DNA of 64,000 bases from Pseudomonas mucoides (GCF_015461845.1 NZ_JACOPW010000004.1:62001-126000), one strand, 5' to 3'. Numbered from the stretch's first letter, positions 20,624 to 31,073 are shown. Notes: generated by a model not told the origin, from the sequence alone. Made by a program: numbers and translations.

Positions 20624-23600
20624 TCAGCCAGGCAATAGATCCAACACAGCATTTGTGTAGTCGTTTCCACCCGCCTTCGCCAGATAACGAACCTCGAGAA
20701 TGATATCTGTCAAGCTGTCAATCAATGCCTTCTGCCGCGTGTCGTGCCGAGTAAAGTGCAGTTGCCACCTGGATATGGCACCGGTCCCCTCAAAGGGCAA
20801 ATAACGCTCATCACCAAACATCATCTGATGCAAACCGGCATCTTCAACTCCGCGGCTGACACCTATTTGTTGATGGCTACGCAGATTCAAAAGAACATGC
20901 GGTGGCGGCATTTGATCCTTTTCACCGTAAAAGTAATCGAGTATCCCAATGTCTGGTTTGAGTACCGTAGTACTGCCGGTTTGCGTCAGTGTTGCGCATA
21001 CATCCTTGTAAGGGCCGAGTACCACCGGTAGGGATATTGAAACGCTGACAATCTGGCGACAGTAATGCCCTGGATAATCGCAATCAAAGAGTTGCTGGGT
21101 AAACTCGAAGTCAAGCTTACCTGTCTCTTTTAGCCCTTTCAGTACGTTGTCCCAGTCTTTTTTCGGCTTAACAAACTCGCCCGTTTCAAACAGCTGACGC
21201 AGAGAAATTGTCTTGATCAATTCCAGGCGACGCTCGTTTCGACTGAGAAATTCCTTCTCAAGCGACATCAAGTCAAACAGCATGGACTCGCCAGCGCACA
21301 AACCGTAGTAGTTATCCATCCACATATTGGGGCGAATGATCTGCGAATCGAAGTCGCCCATTTCGTACTGAAAACTGGTTTCGGCACTCAGGCACAATCC
21401 GGCGACCGCATCGTATGCCTGGAAGTACAGCACAGCCATCTGGCTCAATAGCCAGCGGTACAGTTCGACATTGGTTGAACGGGTTTTATAGAATGAGTAC
21501 ACATCCTGAGCATGAGCGTTGGCTTTCTCCGCATGTTCCAGGCTGGATCGCGCAGCATAGACCGCATGCATCTGTGCTTTGATTTGCACATCCAACACTT
21601 GCATTTCACGTTCACCTTGATTGAGCGCCAGTCTCCACTCTTCGGCTCTGCGCCCATAATTGGCGCTGGTCGCTGACCTGTCCGCGGCAATCAGTTCTTT
21701 TTCCGCCGCTGCTCCCAGCAATAACCCCGTTGCTCGTAATGAGCCACCGAGAACGATGCCCCCACTGCCAGCAGCTACACCCACGATCACCATATTCGGC
21801 ACATGGTTAGCGAAGCCTTCTGCGACGTAAGCCTGGCTCGCATCGCTCATGTCAGTCCTGGCTTCCATCTGGTCCTCAAGCGCAACGATTTCCCCGGGAG
21901 AGACGCCCTGTTCCAGCAACTGGCTAAAATGATCGATGCGCCCATCAATCACTTTCTTGCTTTCTTGTAACGACTTCAGCGATTCCTCTTGTTGTTTCAG
22001 CGACTCCTCCTGGATCGCCCTGGCGTAGACTCCCAGCTCAATTTGCTGCTTTTGCAACTGCTCCTCGAGCAAACTTCGGTCACGCGCTTCCATGCATTGT
22101 CGGACTTCGCGGCCAAAACCAATGAGTGTTTGCACCGCGTTTTGGGCCGTGCTCAACATGACCCGGAACCGATAGTGCGGAATATTGCGCCAGCCCCCCG
22201 CACTACGGGATGCACCGGACGATCCACCTGCCTGAGCTTGAAGCAGCCTCTTCGGATCTGTCGGTGCCGCAAATAGAGAGAGGGACGATTGTTTGCCATC
22301 GATCGTCAAGTTATTGCGCATATTGCTAAGGCAGTTGTCGATGTATTTCCAGATACCCAGTACATCTTCATTGGCTATGGGGCGGAAAACATCTTTTCTG
22401 ATAATCGAAAAATCAGCTACCCCGGAAACTCGGGCCGGCAAATTCGCCACCTGTACGTCCAGGGTACGACTGAAGTTTTCCAATGCGCTGTGAGTGCCGA
22501 CCTGGCGACGGGCAAGAATCATCTCCACACTAGTCGGTTCCCAATGGCTCATAGCCTTCGCTTTGGGAGCATCCCCCATCAGAAACAGAGCACGGATGTA
22601 CTGCAGTTTTGCCGCCGCCAGACTGTCGCGGGTCAAATGCCGGTAAAGCGAATCGGCATGGGCAATGATGCACCGTACATAAGCGATAAAAATCGCTTTA
22701 CGGTAGTGAATGCGTTTTGCAAAGGCGATGGCATCGGGGTCCACCAGATCTTTGGCAACAAAACTGATATCACCCGGTTCCAGCAAAGGCCGACAGAGCC
22801 AATAACGTTCATTGTTAACCATTGCGCCAGGACGGTTCATCCGCAGCTGTGGATTGAAAATGTAGTGATACCAGTTTTGTGACTCTCGATAGTTGTGTTC
22901 TTCTGCCAATCGATAGGCGATCAAAAACGGCAGATGAAAAAACAACTCCCAATAAAACATGCCATGGGCACTGTTGAAATCCATAGGAATGGTCAATGGG
23001 TTCGGTGCCTGATCGGGTGACTCCCAAGGCGCGGGTTCATGAGTAAACTGGGTGGATCTGGACAATACTTCGTCAATTGAAATCGCCGCTTTAGCGACAA
23101 GTTCATCACCAAAGGTAGAGTTAAGCTGGACCCATCGCAACTCGGTACCCAATGGCCGCAGATCCAGAAACTGCCCTCCGGAATCCTGCTTGCTGATCAA
23201 CGGCACAGGACTGGCATTAGGCACTTGCAACACTTCCAGCTTATAACAATTACGGCCATACTCTCCGTCGCTGCTTTCACCCCATACTAGATCCAGGCTT
23301 TTGTTGACAGGATCGCCTACCCATTCATATTTAATCCAATCAGACTGCCCCCAACCATTCAATTCAATAGTGCCTTTCCACGTATCCGTCGCAACAACCC
23401 CTCCATCAATGATCTTCAGCTCCATCTGTACTGTTTCTGGTTTCTTTTGCACGTCAAGCATATTGACAGAATTACTTAAAAACACCTCAGTAGCGTTGAA
23501 CGAACCGTGAGCAACGAAAAATCCAGCCCCGGCACGAACACTATTGGATGACAGTCGCCACAACCTTTCCAGTTGAGCATTAGTCAACGTAATATCTTTT

Positions 23601-25201
23601 ACCGTCTGAACACCAAATGCTGAACTGACGAACTCTGCCGGGGTAATATTTGCCAACAGATCGGCAGGTTTTTCCTCTTCATTTTCTAAATACAAGGAAA
23701 AATCGAAGCCGGCCCCGCCCTGATGATGGCAGGTCAGCTTGATGCCTTTCGCACCCACTTTTGATAGCTCAAAATAGGTCTTCAACGATGAAACATATGC
23801 AATACCAACAAACACAATTTTATTCAACGTATACTCAGGCCTATCTACTTCGCACACACCCTGAACCTGCAAAACATTGGTGATTACCTCCTCCCCACCT
23901 ACTACATCCAATTGACTGTTAAAGTTTATGTTGGTCGATATGTACTTATTGATCAATCCTTCCCGTGTCGTGTCACCACTTGGGGCTACTGACGCTGGAA
24001 CAAGCGACTGGCGTACCAGGGAACGCTCGTCTATGTGCAGCTGATGTTGCAATGCCATGGGATTCGCAAATCGCCCATTGATCAATACTTCGAGACTTTC
24101 CTGCTGAGCATCTTGCGGCTCGAATCTTGAGTTCAATGACGCAAACATCCATCCTGGCTTCTCTTCATTAGCCCTCCACATGGCGCCCTTCGACGACTCG
24201 CTAGGTACATCCGTTGTCGTAAAGCAAACGGCTAATACATCATCCACGTATTTGCGCGCCCCTCCAAAAGTGACCGCCAGCAGACGTGCGGAATCCTTGG
24301 GTACCACCGAGAAGTCCTTTTTTCCGAGACTGATGGGCAGTGACCAACGACCATTGATCGCCAACTGGGCCAGTTTCATTTCCAGATGCCACTGGCCCGG
24401 AGCGACTGTACCGTTCTCAAAGCGCAGATCCGGATCACGGATGCCCTCGACGTACACGACCATCAACCGTCCAGCAAAAAAAACAGGCCGGATGGCCAAT
24501 ACATCAGGGCCTAGCGGTAGATCGATAGGCAGCCATTCACTCCAGCATGCCGGATGCAGATACTTGCTTTCCTGTTTTAGCTCAACAGTTGCCTTACGCC
24601 AATAATAACCACAGGGTTCTTCCCGACGACGACCTAAAAAATAATACACCGCGTTCTTGAACTGTTCGCTGCCATCCTCGGTTTCATCTATATAAGCAGA
24701 TATCAGATCGAGATTGCAGGTCTCCACAAATCTTTTAAGGTGCTCATAAAGGGCCCTGTGCACAGCCGTATTACTCACACTGGCTTGAGCAAGATCGTCT
24801 TCCAGAGCCTTGAAGGAAGCTGTTTTGTTCAGGCGCATCTTCGGACTTATATAGTTCTCCGGATAATACTCAAGAGTTGAATAACCCGCCCAATCACTGA
24901 TATTGCAATAACGCTTATGCCAGGCTTCCAACTCCTCCTTGGAAAAGTCCCTTTGGTGACCGCGTTCCATGCCGCAGTAAATCGCACCAATATAGATTTG
25001 CATCGCGGCGATGGCTTCAGCCACTCGGGATGAGTCCACTAACGAGCTGACTTGAGTATCCAGCAATAAGTACTGCAACAGATCTTCCAGCGAAGACAGT
25101 TCTGAAGTTTCAGGTTTTTCTGGAGCGACCTTTGCACGATAAAAATCGGCCAGCGCTATGCTGCGATACTCATCAAGCACACCAATAATGGACTTTTTCA
25201 T
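20624..25201 (-). CDS. Tc toxin A component, C-terminal half (TcaB-like)
   Basis: The 1525-residue product covers the C-terminal half of a TcdA-type pentameric toxin: the neuraminidase-like region near the start (LLQYLLLDTQVSSLVDSSRVAEAIAAMQIYI, WAGYSTLEYYPENYISPKMRL) and receptor-binding/beta-rich parts to about 800. Then comes HGMFYWELFFHLPFLIAYRL-NPQLR, the long alpha-helical pore-forming coiled coil (about 1050-1290, LLEEQLQKQQIELGVYARAI onward), and the TcB-binding domain at the end (from about 1330). Photorhabdus TcaB is about 1190 residues. It is encoded 121 bp downstream of the tcaA-like gene, and each has its own start, so the split is genuine. The start at 25201 follows AAAGGGA. It is expected to assemble with the tcaA-like product. 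Confidence 0.9.
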   Translation of the reverse strand: MKKSIIGVLDEYRSIALADFYRAKVAPEKPETSELSSLEDLLQYLLLDTQVSSLVDSSRVAEAIAAMQIYIGAIYCGMERGHQRDFSKEELEAWHKRYCNISDWAGYSTLEYYPENYISPKMRLNKTASFKALEDDLAQASVSNTAVHRALYEHLKRFVETCNLDLISAYIDETEDGSEQFKNAVYYFLGRRREEPCGYYWRKATVELKQESKYLHPACWSEWLPIDLPLGPDVLAIRPVFFAGRLMVVYVEGIRDPDLRFENGTVAPGQWHLEMKLAQLAINGRWSLPISLGKKDFSVVPKDSARLLAVTFGGARKYVDDVLAVCFTTTDVPSESSKGAMWRANEEKPGWMFASLNSRFEPQDAQQESLEVLINGRFANPMALQHQLHIDERSLVRQSLVPASVAPSGDTTREGLINKYISTNINFNSQLDVVGGEEVITNVLQVQGVCEVDRPEYTLNKIVFVGIAYVSSLKTYFELSKVGAKGIKLTCHHQGGAGFDFSLYLENEEEKPADLLANITPAEFVSSAFGVQTVKDITLTNAQLERLWRLSSNSVRAGAGFFVAHGSFNATEVFLSNSVNMLDVQKKPETVQMELKIIDGGVVATDTWKGTIELNGWGQSDWIKYEWVGDPVNKSLDLVWGESSDGEYGRNCYKLEVLQVPNASPVPLISKQDSGGQFLDLRPLGTELRWVQLNSTFGDELVAKAAISIDEVLSRSTQFTHEPAPWESPDQAPNPLTIPMDFNSAHGMFYWELFFHLPFLIAYRLAEEHNYRESQNWYHYIFNPQLRMNRPGAMVNNERYWLCRPLLEPGDISFVAKDLVDPDAIAFAKRIHYRKAIFIAYVRCIIAHADSLYRHLTRDSLAAAKLQYIRALFLMGDAPKAKAMSHWEPTSVEMILARRQVGTHSALENFSRTLDVQVANLPARVSGVADFSIIRKDVFRPIANEDVLGIWKYIDNCLSNMRNNLTIDGKQSSLSLFAAPTDPKRLLQAQAGGSSGASRSAGGWRNIPHYRFRVMLSTAQNAVQTLIGFGREVRQCMEARDRSLLEEQLQKQQIELGVYARAIQEESLKQQEESLKSLQESKKVIDGRIDHFSQLLEQGVSPGEIVALEDQMEARTDMSDASQAYVAEGFANHVPNMVIVGVAAGSGGIVLGGSLRATGLLLGAAAEKELIAADRSATSANYGRRAEEWRLALNQGEREMQVLDVQIKAQMHAVYAARSSLEHAEKANAHAQDVYSFYKTRSTNVELYRWLLSQMAVLYFQAYDAVAGLCLSAETSFQYEMGDFDSQIIRPNMWMDNYYGLCAGESMLFDLMSLEKEFLSRNERRLELIKTISLRQLFETGEFVKPKKDWDNVLKGLKETGKLDFEFTQQLFDCDYPGHYCRQIVSVSISLPVVLGPYKDVCATLTQTGSTTVLKPDIGILDYFYGEKDQMPPPHVLLNLRSHQQIGVSRGVEDAGLHQMMFGDERYLPFEGTGAISRWQLHFTRHDTRQKALIDSLTDIILEVRYLAKAGGNDYTNAVLDLLPG

Positions 25202-25322
25202 TTCATAATCCCTTTCGAAAACACTTTCTTCGGAATTTTAAAAAAAACGCTACCGTAGCATTCAGTTGAATACCATTAATCAATTACGCTAATCCAGGCC
25301 ACACAATATCGCAGCAGCTTGA

Positions 25323-28300
25323 TCAACCTCGATCAACCACCTCTACAACATAGTCGACCAAGTATTCCGACGTTACATCATTCACACTCAATACCGCTTT
25401 GAACGTTAAGGTCCCACTCGCGAGCGGCGGAGAAAACTGCACCCTGAAATGACCATCTTTAGCGACAACGCCTTTGGCAATTTCAACGCCATCCTCATTA
25501 TTCAACAATTGGATTTCCGCCCCTGGCAATCCCACCCCATCAACCCAGGACGAAGGCCCTACCCTAGCGTTCATCAGCGGACTGATGATGTGCGGTTTAT
25601 CGATGAAGTCCGTCACCCTGACATGCGCGTCCGGCGCCCAAGCTGTACTTCCATCGAAATGACGTTGCATTACCGAGAACACATGAGAATCAAGAAGCAC
25701 CGGTTCTGCCAGCCTCACCGACCAACCACCCTGGGCATTCACACTGGTTTGAGCGAGACGCGTCCCACTGTTCCGCCCTTCAAATACGCTTATTTCCGCG
25801 TAGGCACTACCAGAGCCGGTCAGCAGTGGCTGGACTTCAACGTTCTGGTGTCCATTTTGTGGATAGGTCAGGACAGGAGGCGGAGCATCCAGGCGTCCCG
25901 GTAATTCCAGACGCTGGTTAAGGCGGTTGCAGAAGAACGTCAGTTTGAAACTGCCGTTTCGTTCATCAGCACACTTGATCATCCAGCTGAGCATCACGTC
26001 ATCGGACTTGATCTGTACGTATGCGCCTGTCTGGGGCGTGAAGTTCAAGCCCAGTGCCTTCGCGGAAAAATCGCCAGTCCAACTCAGCATCGCGCGGGCA
26101 TTTTCAAGATCCACGTCTTTGGGCAAGTGAACATCAAGGCGGTATTCATGACCTCTGACAAACAACAGAGGAGCTTCCAGGCAAGGTTTGTCAGGCAGGC
26201 TCAGATCAACCCACTCATAACACCAGTCAATGGCGGGCACTACATCCAGCACGAACGAAACGGTTTTTCCAACTTCGTCCGTGCGCTGTGCGGTGACCTC
26301 ATATTTTCCCGGTTCCATGGCTTCAAACGGATAGGCAGAGCGCCCATTCTCATCCGTCAAAATAATGGTAGAGGTCCATCGCTTGGCTTCAGGTGCATTG
26401 ATCGGTTCTACCGTCCATGCAATTGAACAATTGGGCACAGGACGGGCCTGATTATCTGGCTTCTCAAGCACTTTCACCCACAGCAAAGTAGAAGACTCTT
26501 TTCCGGCTACCGGATAGAGATAATCTGTCGCCTGGCCGTGTATTACTGCGCCATCGGCCACATAGAGTTTCAAGGCTTGTTCACTTGCTCCGACTGCGGC
26601 AGTAAATGTTTGCATGCCTGATACCTCAAACCCGGGCACGGTGAACCGAACAACTCCGTTTGCATCAGTTTTGACTGGACCAAGAGTCTGGTCCCCGTAC
26701 TCAAGCGTTACATCGACGTCGGGCGCGACGGCTCCGCTCAACAAAATCACATGGCATCGCAGGATTAGCTCCATCCCTTTTACGGCCATGCTTTCTGCCA
26801 CCAACAATCTGATGGAAGGCTGACCAACGAACGTTAGATTACGTATCAGTTTCGGGCTGAGCGTGCTGTAACGAACAAGCAACGTCGCGTTCTCAATGGG
26901 TTCCATACTCGTGACGCGAACCCTGGCAATCCCTTTGTCATCCGTTGTCGCCGACAACTTATCGGCGAGGATGCCCAGACCGCCAAACTCCACAGTACGA
27001 CCGACACCCGGATTAGAGTGATCATCTACCAACTTCACTTCGACAGGGATGAAGTCAACGCCACCCGCCAGATAGTCTCTGGTGTCAACGCGAAGGCTAT
27101 CCAGATCAAACCCTAGTGATCGCTCCTCACAATCGATCACGACTTCGGCAATCGCTACCTGCTGCAAGCCATAGACGGCTTTCACATGCGCGACTCCCAT
27201 CCAGCTGCCAGCCTTGAACCGCGCCACGGCACGTCCGTCTTGATCAGTAAAGGATTCTTCATCGAGCAAACCTGGCCGATCGCAGCTCCATCTCACGGTG
27301 AGATTTACATAAGGTTTGTCGGTCAAGTCACGCACTTTCAACTCGATCAAAGCAACCTGCCCGCCGGCATTGGCAATAAGCGGAGTACCGATACAGTTGA
27401 TCTCTGCAGTATTGCTTTGCCCCAACTCACCAAACGACTGGTCGTCCCCCTTGACCGAAGTTTCGGACAAGGACTCCATCATGTGTTCTGCCGCAGCGCG
27501 ATAGGCAGTCTTGCCACTGTCAGGCGTTAGCTCGCCCAGCTTGATGATGGCCTTCGCATCGAGGCCGCTGCGCGCAGCCAGACCACGAATACGAAGCAAC
27601 GTATCCAAAACATCAAAACTTTGAACAACTGGTCTGGCCGGTAGAAGAAACAGGATACATTCGAGTACTTCCCTTACCCCCCACCTCAACACATGGGCCA
27701 GTTGAGTCGCAGCAGAGTCGCGAATCAACCGCAGATCCTCGGCGGTCAAAATGCTCGGCAAACTGTTGACCAGCGTTAAATAGTCCAGCAATCGTTCGGC
27801 AGGTTGCTCGGTATGAATCACTGCGCGCCGATACAACGTCAGTTTGTACATCGTGTGCAGCGTCAGATCTTTGGCTTGTAGGAGGCCGAACCATTTCCAG
27901 TTATCACGGGTGGTCAGCGTGACCAGCATCGCCGAGCTCAAGTCCAGTTTTTTTACAACTGCCGCGCGACGCACCAAATGCGCCAACAACGACAATACCT
28001 CGTCACCGATCCTGACTTTGTCGGCACCTGAAGTCACGGCATTCAAGGCTCGTGCAGCTTCCGTGAGCAAGAGTGGAACGCCCCCCTCACTCACCCATTT
28101 GAGCAATGGCAGCGTCAAGTCCTGAGAACAATCCAGATAGACCGACAGCGTTTCCTGTACCACGGCACTTTGGGCAGCCTGGATTTGCAGCAATATTGCC
28201 AAAATGATCGACACCACACGTTCGGCTTCATCTCGATGAAGTTTTTCTTCACTCACCGCGAATTCGATTTCTGCGCGGGCAAGCCTCTCGTATTCCTCCC

Positions 28301-30482
28301 CGTCATTAGCTGCAGAAGCCCTCACCATTCCGCGGGGGTCGACCAACTCTTTCAGTAAGTCCAGCCAACCCGCATAGTCGAAATTCTGGCTAGGAGGGAC
28401 ACCGGCTTCCAGCAGCTTGGCTTCAGTGAACAACACCGGCTGCAAACGTTTGTGTAATGTTTCAAGCAAATTTGTTTCGGCTGCGGTAGGTAATTGCGGT
28501 GGTGTTAGAGGTGCCACCATCTGAACGACGAAGAGCACTCTCAGATCATTCGCCCGGCACCATTGAACACAATCCGCTGCAGCTCGTATCACGCTTAAAA
28601 TGTCACCATCTCCCGTGATCCCACTTACCGAGATACGCGCCTCTCCGGTGACTTTCTGAAGTACCCCGCCCGCACCACCATCACTGAGAGTTTCTAGCAA
28701 CGCGACCATTTCAATGGGGGTCACTTGCAGCAAGGAAGCCAACTTCACGATGCGATAGAGCGACGAAAGAATGGGCAGACTGCGCTTTAACTGCGTGGTC
28801 AAATTGTGCCCTTTGGCAACCACTCGAGCCAAGTAACGCCAGGCTTCCTGGTTCAGCCCCAAAGCACTGCATATTTGATCGACGGTGCGCCTGTCCGCAC
28901 GCGTCTGCGCATCGATAAAAAAAGCACCATCGTCAACTATCAACGGAGCATCAAAGTAAGCCTTTTCGTTAAAAATAAGGTCGAACTGAGAGGGTTCCTT
29001 TCCAGTACCAAACAGGGACACTTCGTCAATTATCGCTGCGAATTCTTTAGCCGTACATTTGAACTCCTTATGGAACTCCTGAAACAGTCCAATCGCTCGC
29101 AGCGTATTGTTGGTAATCCGCAATGGCTTGGGTTTCGGATCAGCGCTACTTTGCAAGTCCAGCCGTTGCTCGGCCCTGTTGGCGGCAACCACCAGTTGAT
29201 CGCACTGTTGGTGGGACAATTTCAGCCAACGTGCCAGACGCAACATTCGGTTGATGCGTTCCAGGCGATTTTCGCTGGTATTGGTCAACTGGCGGGTCGA
29301 ACCTTTTTCTGCAGGACTCAACCCCATAGCAGGATCCTGGCCATCATTGATGAAGACAGAACCAAATTGTGCGGGCCCGAAGGATGGATTGGTCAGGATT
29401 GTCTGATTTCTTGATCGATTAGTTGCGTAGTTTTCGATTGAAAAAAAGGCAGTCAACTCCTCGGCATCAATGGACGTTTGATGACAAAAGTGCACTGAGT
29501 CCAGTAGTGCTGAAGGGGTCGTGTTGAAATTTTCTTTTATGAAATCCTCATACGGTGTACCCAGCGTTACTTCTCGCCGCTTTCCAGTGCCAGGCACTGC
29601 ATCATCGTTCCCGGCAGGGTTAGTCTGGGGAAACTTGAAATTCTCTGTCAGCAATAGCTGCCCCATAGGGCCCACGCAACTGGATTGTCGAAGCGCCACA
29701 TCGGAAGACGCCCCGTGCGCACCTTTCTGTTTGAAATACGGAGCTGAAGGATCAATGGTCCGCACCACCTCACCCAACAATATATTGAATTGCTGGAGTA
29801 CCTGACTCCACTGCACGAAGTACCACTCGAACGGCATACTGGGGAACGGGTACCGCGACTCCAGCATCAAATCATCAACCACATGATCAGCTTGAAGCGG
29901 AACAGAGGCTTCAATGATTGATTCCATGACTTCGTTGACGATCGAGACCGTCCGTTTGACCTGATACAGGCTTGTCGGGTCGAGTCGCATAGTGCCGATA
30001 TCCGGCCTGCGACTGCTGATTCTAATTGGAGCGCCACCCGCAGCAGCTTCCAATTCACGGGCCAGCTCATACAACCTGACCAGATAAGCGCACGGGCCAT
30101 TATGTGCATCCGGACTTTGCGCAGGCGTGCAGTTTTCCCAGTCAGTCTCGAACAGATCATCGAACGTCGGCGAGTCTCCTGGCGGCCTGATTCCCGTATG
30201 GTGGAGCGGATTGGGTGGGCCTTGAAGAACCAACTGATGCTCACTGAATTCGCGAGCAGCATGGACCGCCAGGACAGTGGCCTGCTCCAGGAATCCATGG
30301 GCGTCCTGTAGATGTACATCGAACTTTTTTACAATGCCCTGTGGCCCCATGTCCAAAAGGTCGAATACCGTCCCACCTTCCTGAATGAAACCTTGGCAGC
30401 GACTCATTATCGAGGGTTCGCCAGTGTCAAGAGCAAGCCTGAAAAGCTGCTCGAGGGCAGGGTTGGAATGGCTATTACTCAT
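25323..30482 (-). CDS. Tc toxin A component, N-terminal half with Ig-like tail (TcaA-like)
   Basis: The 1719-residue product begins with a VRP1/SpvA-type domain (about 10-120, NPALEQLFRLALDTGEPSIM; SPTFDDLFETDWENC). The alpha-helical shell region of Tc A proteins continues to about 1020 (NRSRNQTILTNPSFGP, RINRMLRLARWLKLSHQQCDQLV, LNQEAWRYLARVVAKGHNL). After that come about 700 residues of repeated beta-sandwich units with Ig-like landmarks: DQDGRAVARFKAG, DDKGIARVRV, DANGVVRFTV, DENGRSAYPFEA, then two adhesin-like repeats (AQGGWSVRL, KDGHFRVQF). Photorhabdus TcaA (about 1095) lacks this tail. The start at 30482 follows CAGGAGAAG. A shared palindrome lies about 100 bp upstream. Confidence 0.88.
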   Translation of the reverse strand: MSNSHSNPALEQLFRLALDTGEPSIMSRCQGFIQEGGTVFDLLDMGPQGIVKKFDVHLQDAHGFLEQATVLAVHAAREFSEHQLVLQGPPNPLHHTGIRPPGDSPTFDDLFETDWENCTPAQSPDAHNGPCAYLVRLYELARELEAAAGGAPIRISSRRPDIGTMRLDPTSLYQVKRTVSIVNEVMESIIEASVPLQADHVVDDLMLESRYPFPSMPFEWYFVQWSQVLQQFNILLGEVVRTIDPSAPYFKQKGAHGASSDVALRQSSCVGPMGQLLLTENFKFPQTNPAGNDDAVPGTGKRREVTLGTPYEDFIKENFNTTPSALLDSVHFCHQTSIDAEELTAFFSIENYATNRSRNQTILTNPSFGPAQFGSVFINDGQDPAMGLSPAEKGSTRQLTNTSENRLERINRMLRLARWLKLSHQQCDQLVVAANRAEQRLDLQSSADPKPKPLRITNNTLRAIGLFQEFHKEFKCTAKEFAAIIDEVSLFGTGKEPSQFDLIFNEKAYFDAPLIVDDGAFFIDAQTRADRRTVDQICSALGLNQEAWRYLARVVAKGHNLTTQLKRSLPILSSLYRIVKLASLLQVTPIEMVALLETLSDGGAGGVLQKVTGEARISVSGITGDGDILSVIRAAADCVQWCRANDLRVLFVVQMVAPLTPPQLPTAAETNLLETLHKRLQPVLFTEAKLLEAGVPPSQNFDYAGWLDLLKELVDPRGMVRASAANDGEEYERLARAEIEFAVSEEKLHRDEAERVVSIILAILLQIQAAQSAVVQETLSVYLDCSQDLTLPLLKWVSEGGVPLLLTEAARALNAVTSGADKVRIGDEVLSLLAHLVRRAAVVKKLDLSSAMLVTLTTRDNWKWFGLLQAKDLTLHTMYKLTLYRRAVIHTEQPAERLLDYLTLVNSLPSILTAEDLRLIRDSAATQLAHVLRWGVREVLECILFLLPARPVVQSFDVLDTLLRIRGLAARSGLDAKAIIKLGELTPDSGKTAYRAAAEHMMESLSETSVKGDDQSFGELGQSNTAEINCIGTPLIANAGGQVALIELKVRDLTDKPYVNLTVRWSCDRPGLLDEESFTDQDGRAVARFKAGSWMGVAHVKAVYGLQQVAIAEVVIDCEERSLGFDLDSLRVDTRDYLAGGVDFIPVEVKLVDDHSNPGVGRTVEFGGLGILADKLSATTDDKGIARVRVTSMEPIENATLLVRYSTLSPKLIRNLTFVGQPSIRLLVAESMAVKGMELILRCHVILLSGAVAPDVDVTLEYGDQTLGPVKTDANGVVRFTVPGFEVSGMQTFTAAVGASEQALKLYVADGAVIHGQATDYLYPVAGKESSTLLWVKVLEKPDNQARPVPNCSIAWTVEPINAPEAKRWTSTIILTDENGRSAYPFEAMEPGKYEVTAQRTDEVGKTVSFVLDVVPAIDWCYEWVDLSLPDKPCLEAPLLFVRGHEYRLDVHLPKDVDLENARAMLSWTGDFSAKALGLNFTPQTGAYVQIKSDDVMLSWMIKCADERNGSFKLTFFCNRLNQRLELPGRLDAPPPVLTYPQNGHQNVEVQPLLTGSGSAYAEISVFEGRNSGTRLAQTSVNAQGGWSVRLAEPVLLDSHVFSVMQRHFDGSTAWAPDAHVRVTDFIDKPHIISPLMNARVGPSSWVDGVGLPGAEIQLLNNEDGVEIAKGVVAKDGHFRVQFSPPLASGTLTFKAVLSVNDVTSEYLVDYVVEVVDRG

Positions 30483-30582
30483 TGAACTTCTCCTGCGAGC
30501 GAGGCTGAGAGGGACGGAATGCGAAAGGCAAATCTGTTGTCGTCATGAGTTAATTTTTACGCTGCGTGTGCCGTGTTTTGTA

Positions 30583-30599
30583 CCTGTTAGAACTGACAG
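30583..30599 (-). promoter_or_regulatory. Candidate Tc operator, copy 1 (before the tcaA-like gene)
   Basis: CCTGTTAGAACTGACAG is a near-perfect palindrome whose proximal edge is 101 bp before the tcaA-like ATG. It overlaps a second palindrome, GAACTGACAGTTC (30590-30602). The same site occurs before two other Tc-locus genes at similar distance. Confidence 0.55.
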
Positions 30600-30722
30600 T
30601 TCCGACGAACGGTATTGATGAAATGACGCGCAATAGAGTTACTTACGGGACTATTCCGCGGAGTGATATTCCTGAAGATTCAATTGATCTGCAGATACCT
30701 GAAAAAATTTACGGGGATGGAA

Positions 30723-31073
30723 CTAGGTTTCGGGGGTCAAAATATATACATCGAATTTATATGTATCTGCATAGGCGACGTCGTTGGCCATCCACCCGTG
30801 AGCTACCTGCACCACCGTCGGACCTGGACTTGCTGGTAACGAAAAATTGTAGTCGCGCTCTGCGCTACTGCTCCGCTGTTCTCGGTCCTCGTCGGGATAG
30901 ACAAATCCAACTACGATTGCATTTTCCTCAAACTCATAATAAGAAGATCTTCCTGTAAAATTAAGCGGAGCGAGATAACTCCCGTCTGGTCGAGGAAAGG
31001 TATTTGGGGGCGGATTGGGTAGTGGATCCGCGGAATTGAATGCTTCAAGTGGCGTGAGGCGACGGGTTACCAT
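30723..31073 (-). CDS. Small hypothetical protein heading the Tc A locus
   Basis: The 116-residue product starts MVTRRLTPLEAFNSADPLPNPPPN. Its N-terminus is Pro/Asn-rich and probably flexible, followed by short beta strands (ENAIVVGFVY, TVVQVAHGWMANDVAYADTYKFDVYIL). There is no signal peptide or membrane segment. A strong AAGGAG ribosome site stands seven bases before the ATG. It lies 240 bp upstream of the tcaA-like gene on the same strand and has its own operator copy, so it is likely co-regulated with the toxin. I recognise no family; an accessory or chaperone role is only a guess. Confidence 0.65.
   Translation of the reverse strand: MVTRRLTPLEAFNSADPLPNPPPNTFPRPDGSYLAPLNFTGRSSYYEFEENAIVVGFVYPDEDREQRSSSAERDYNFSLPASPGPTVVQVAHGWMANDVAYADTYKFDVYILTPET

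Noticed and set aside
25202..25322. Possible frameshift splitting a single TcdA-like gene into two
   Set aside because: The gap is 121 bp with a stop, a new ribosome site and a new ATG, and the domain boundary matches the natural tcaA/tcaB split.
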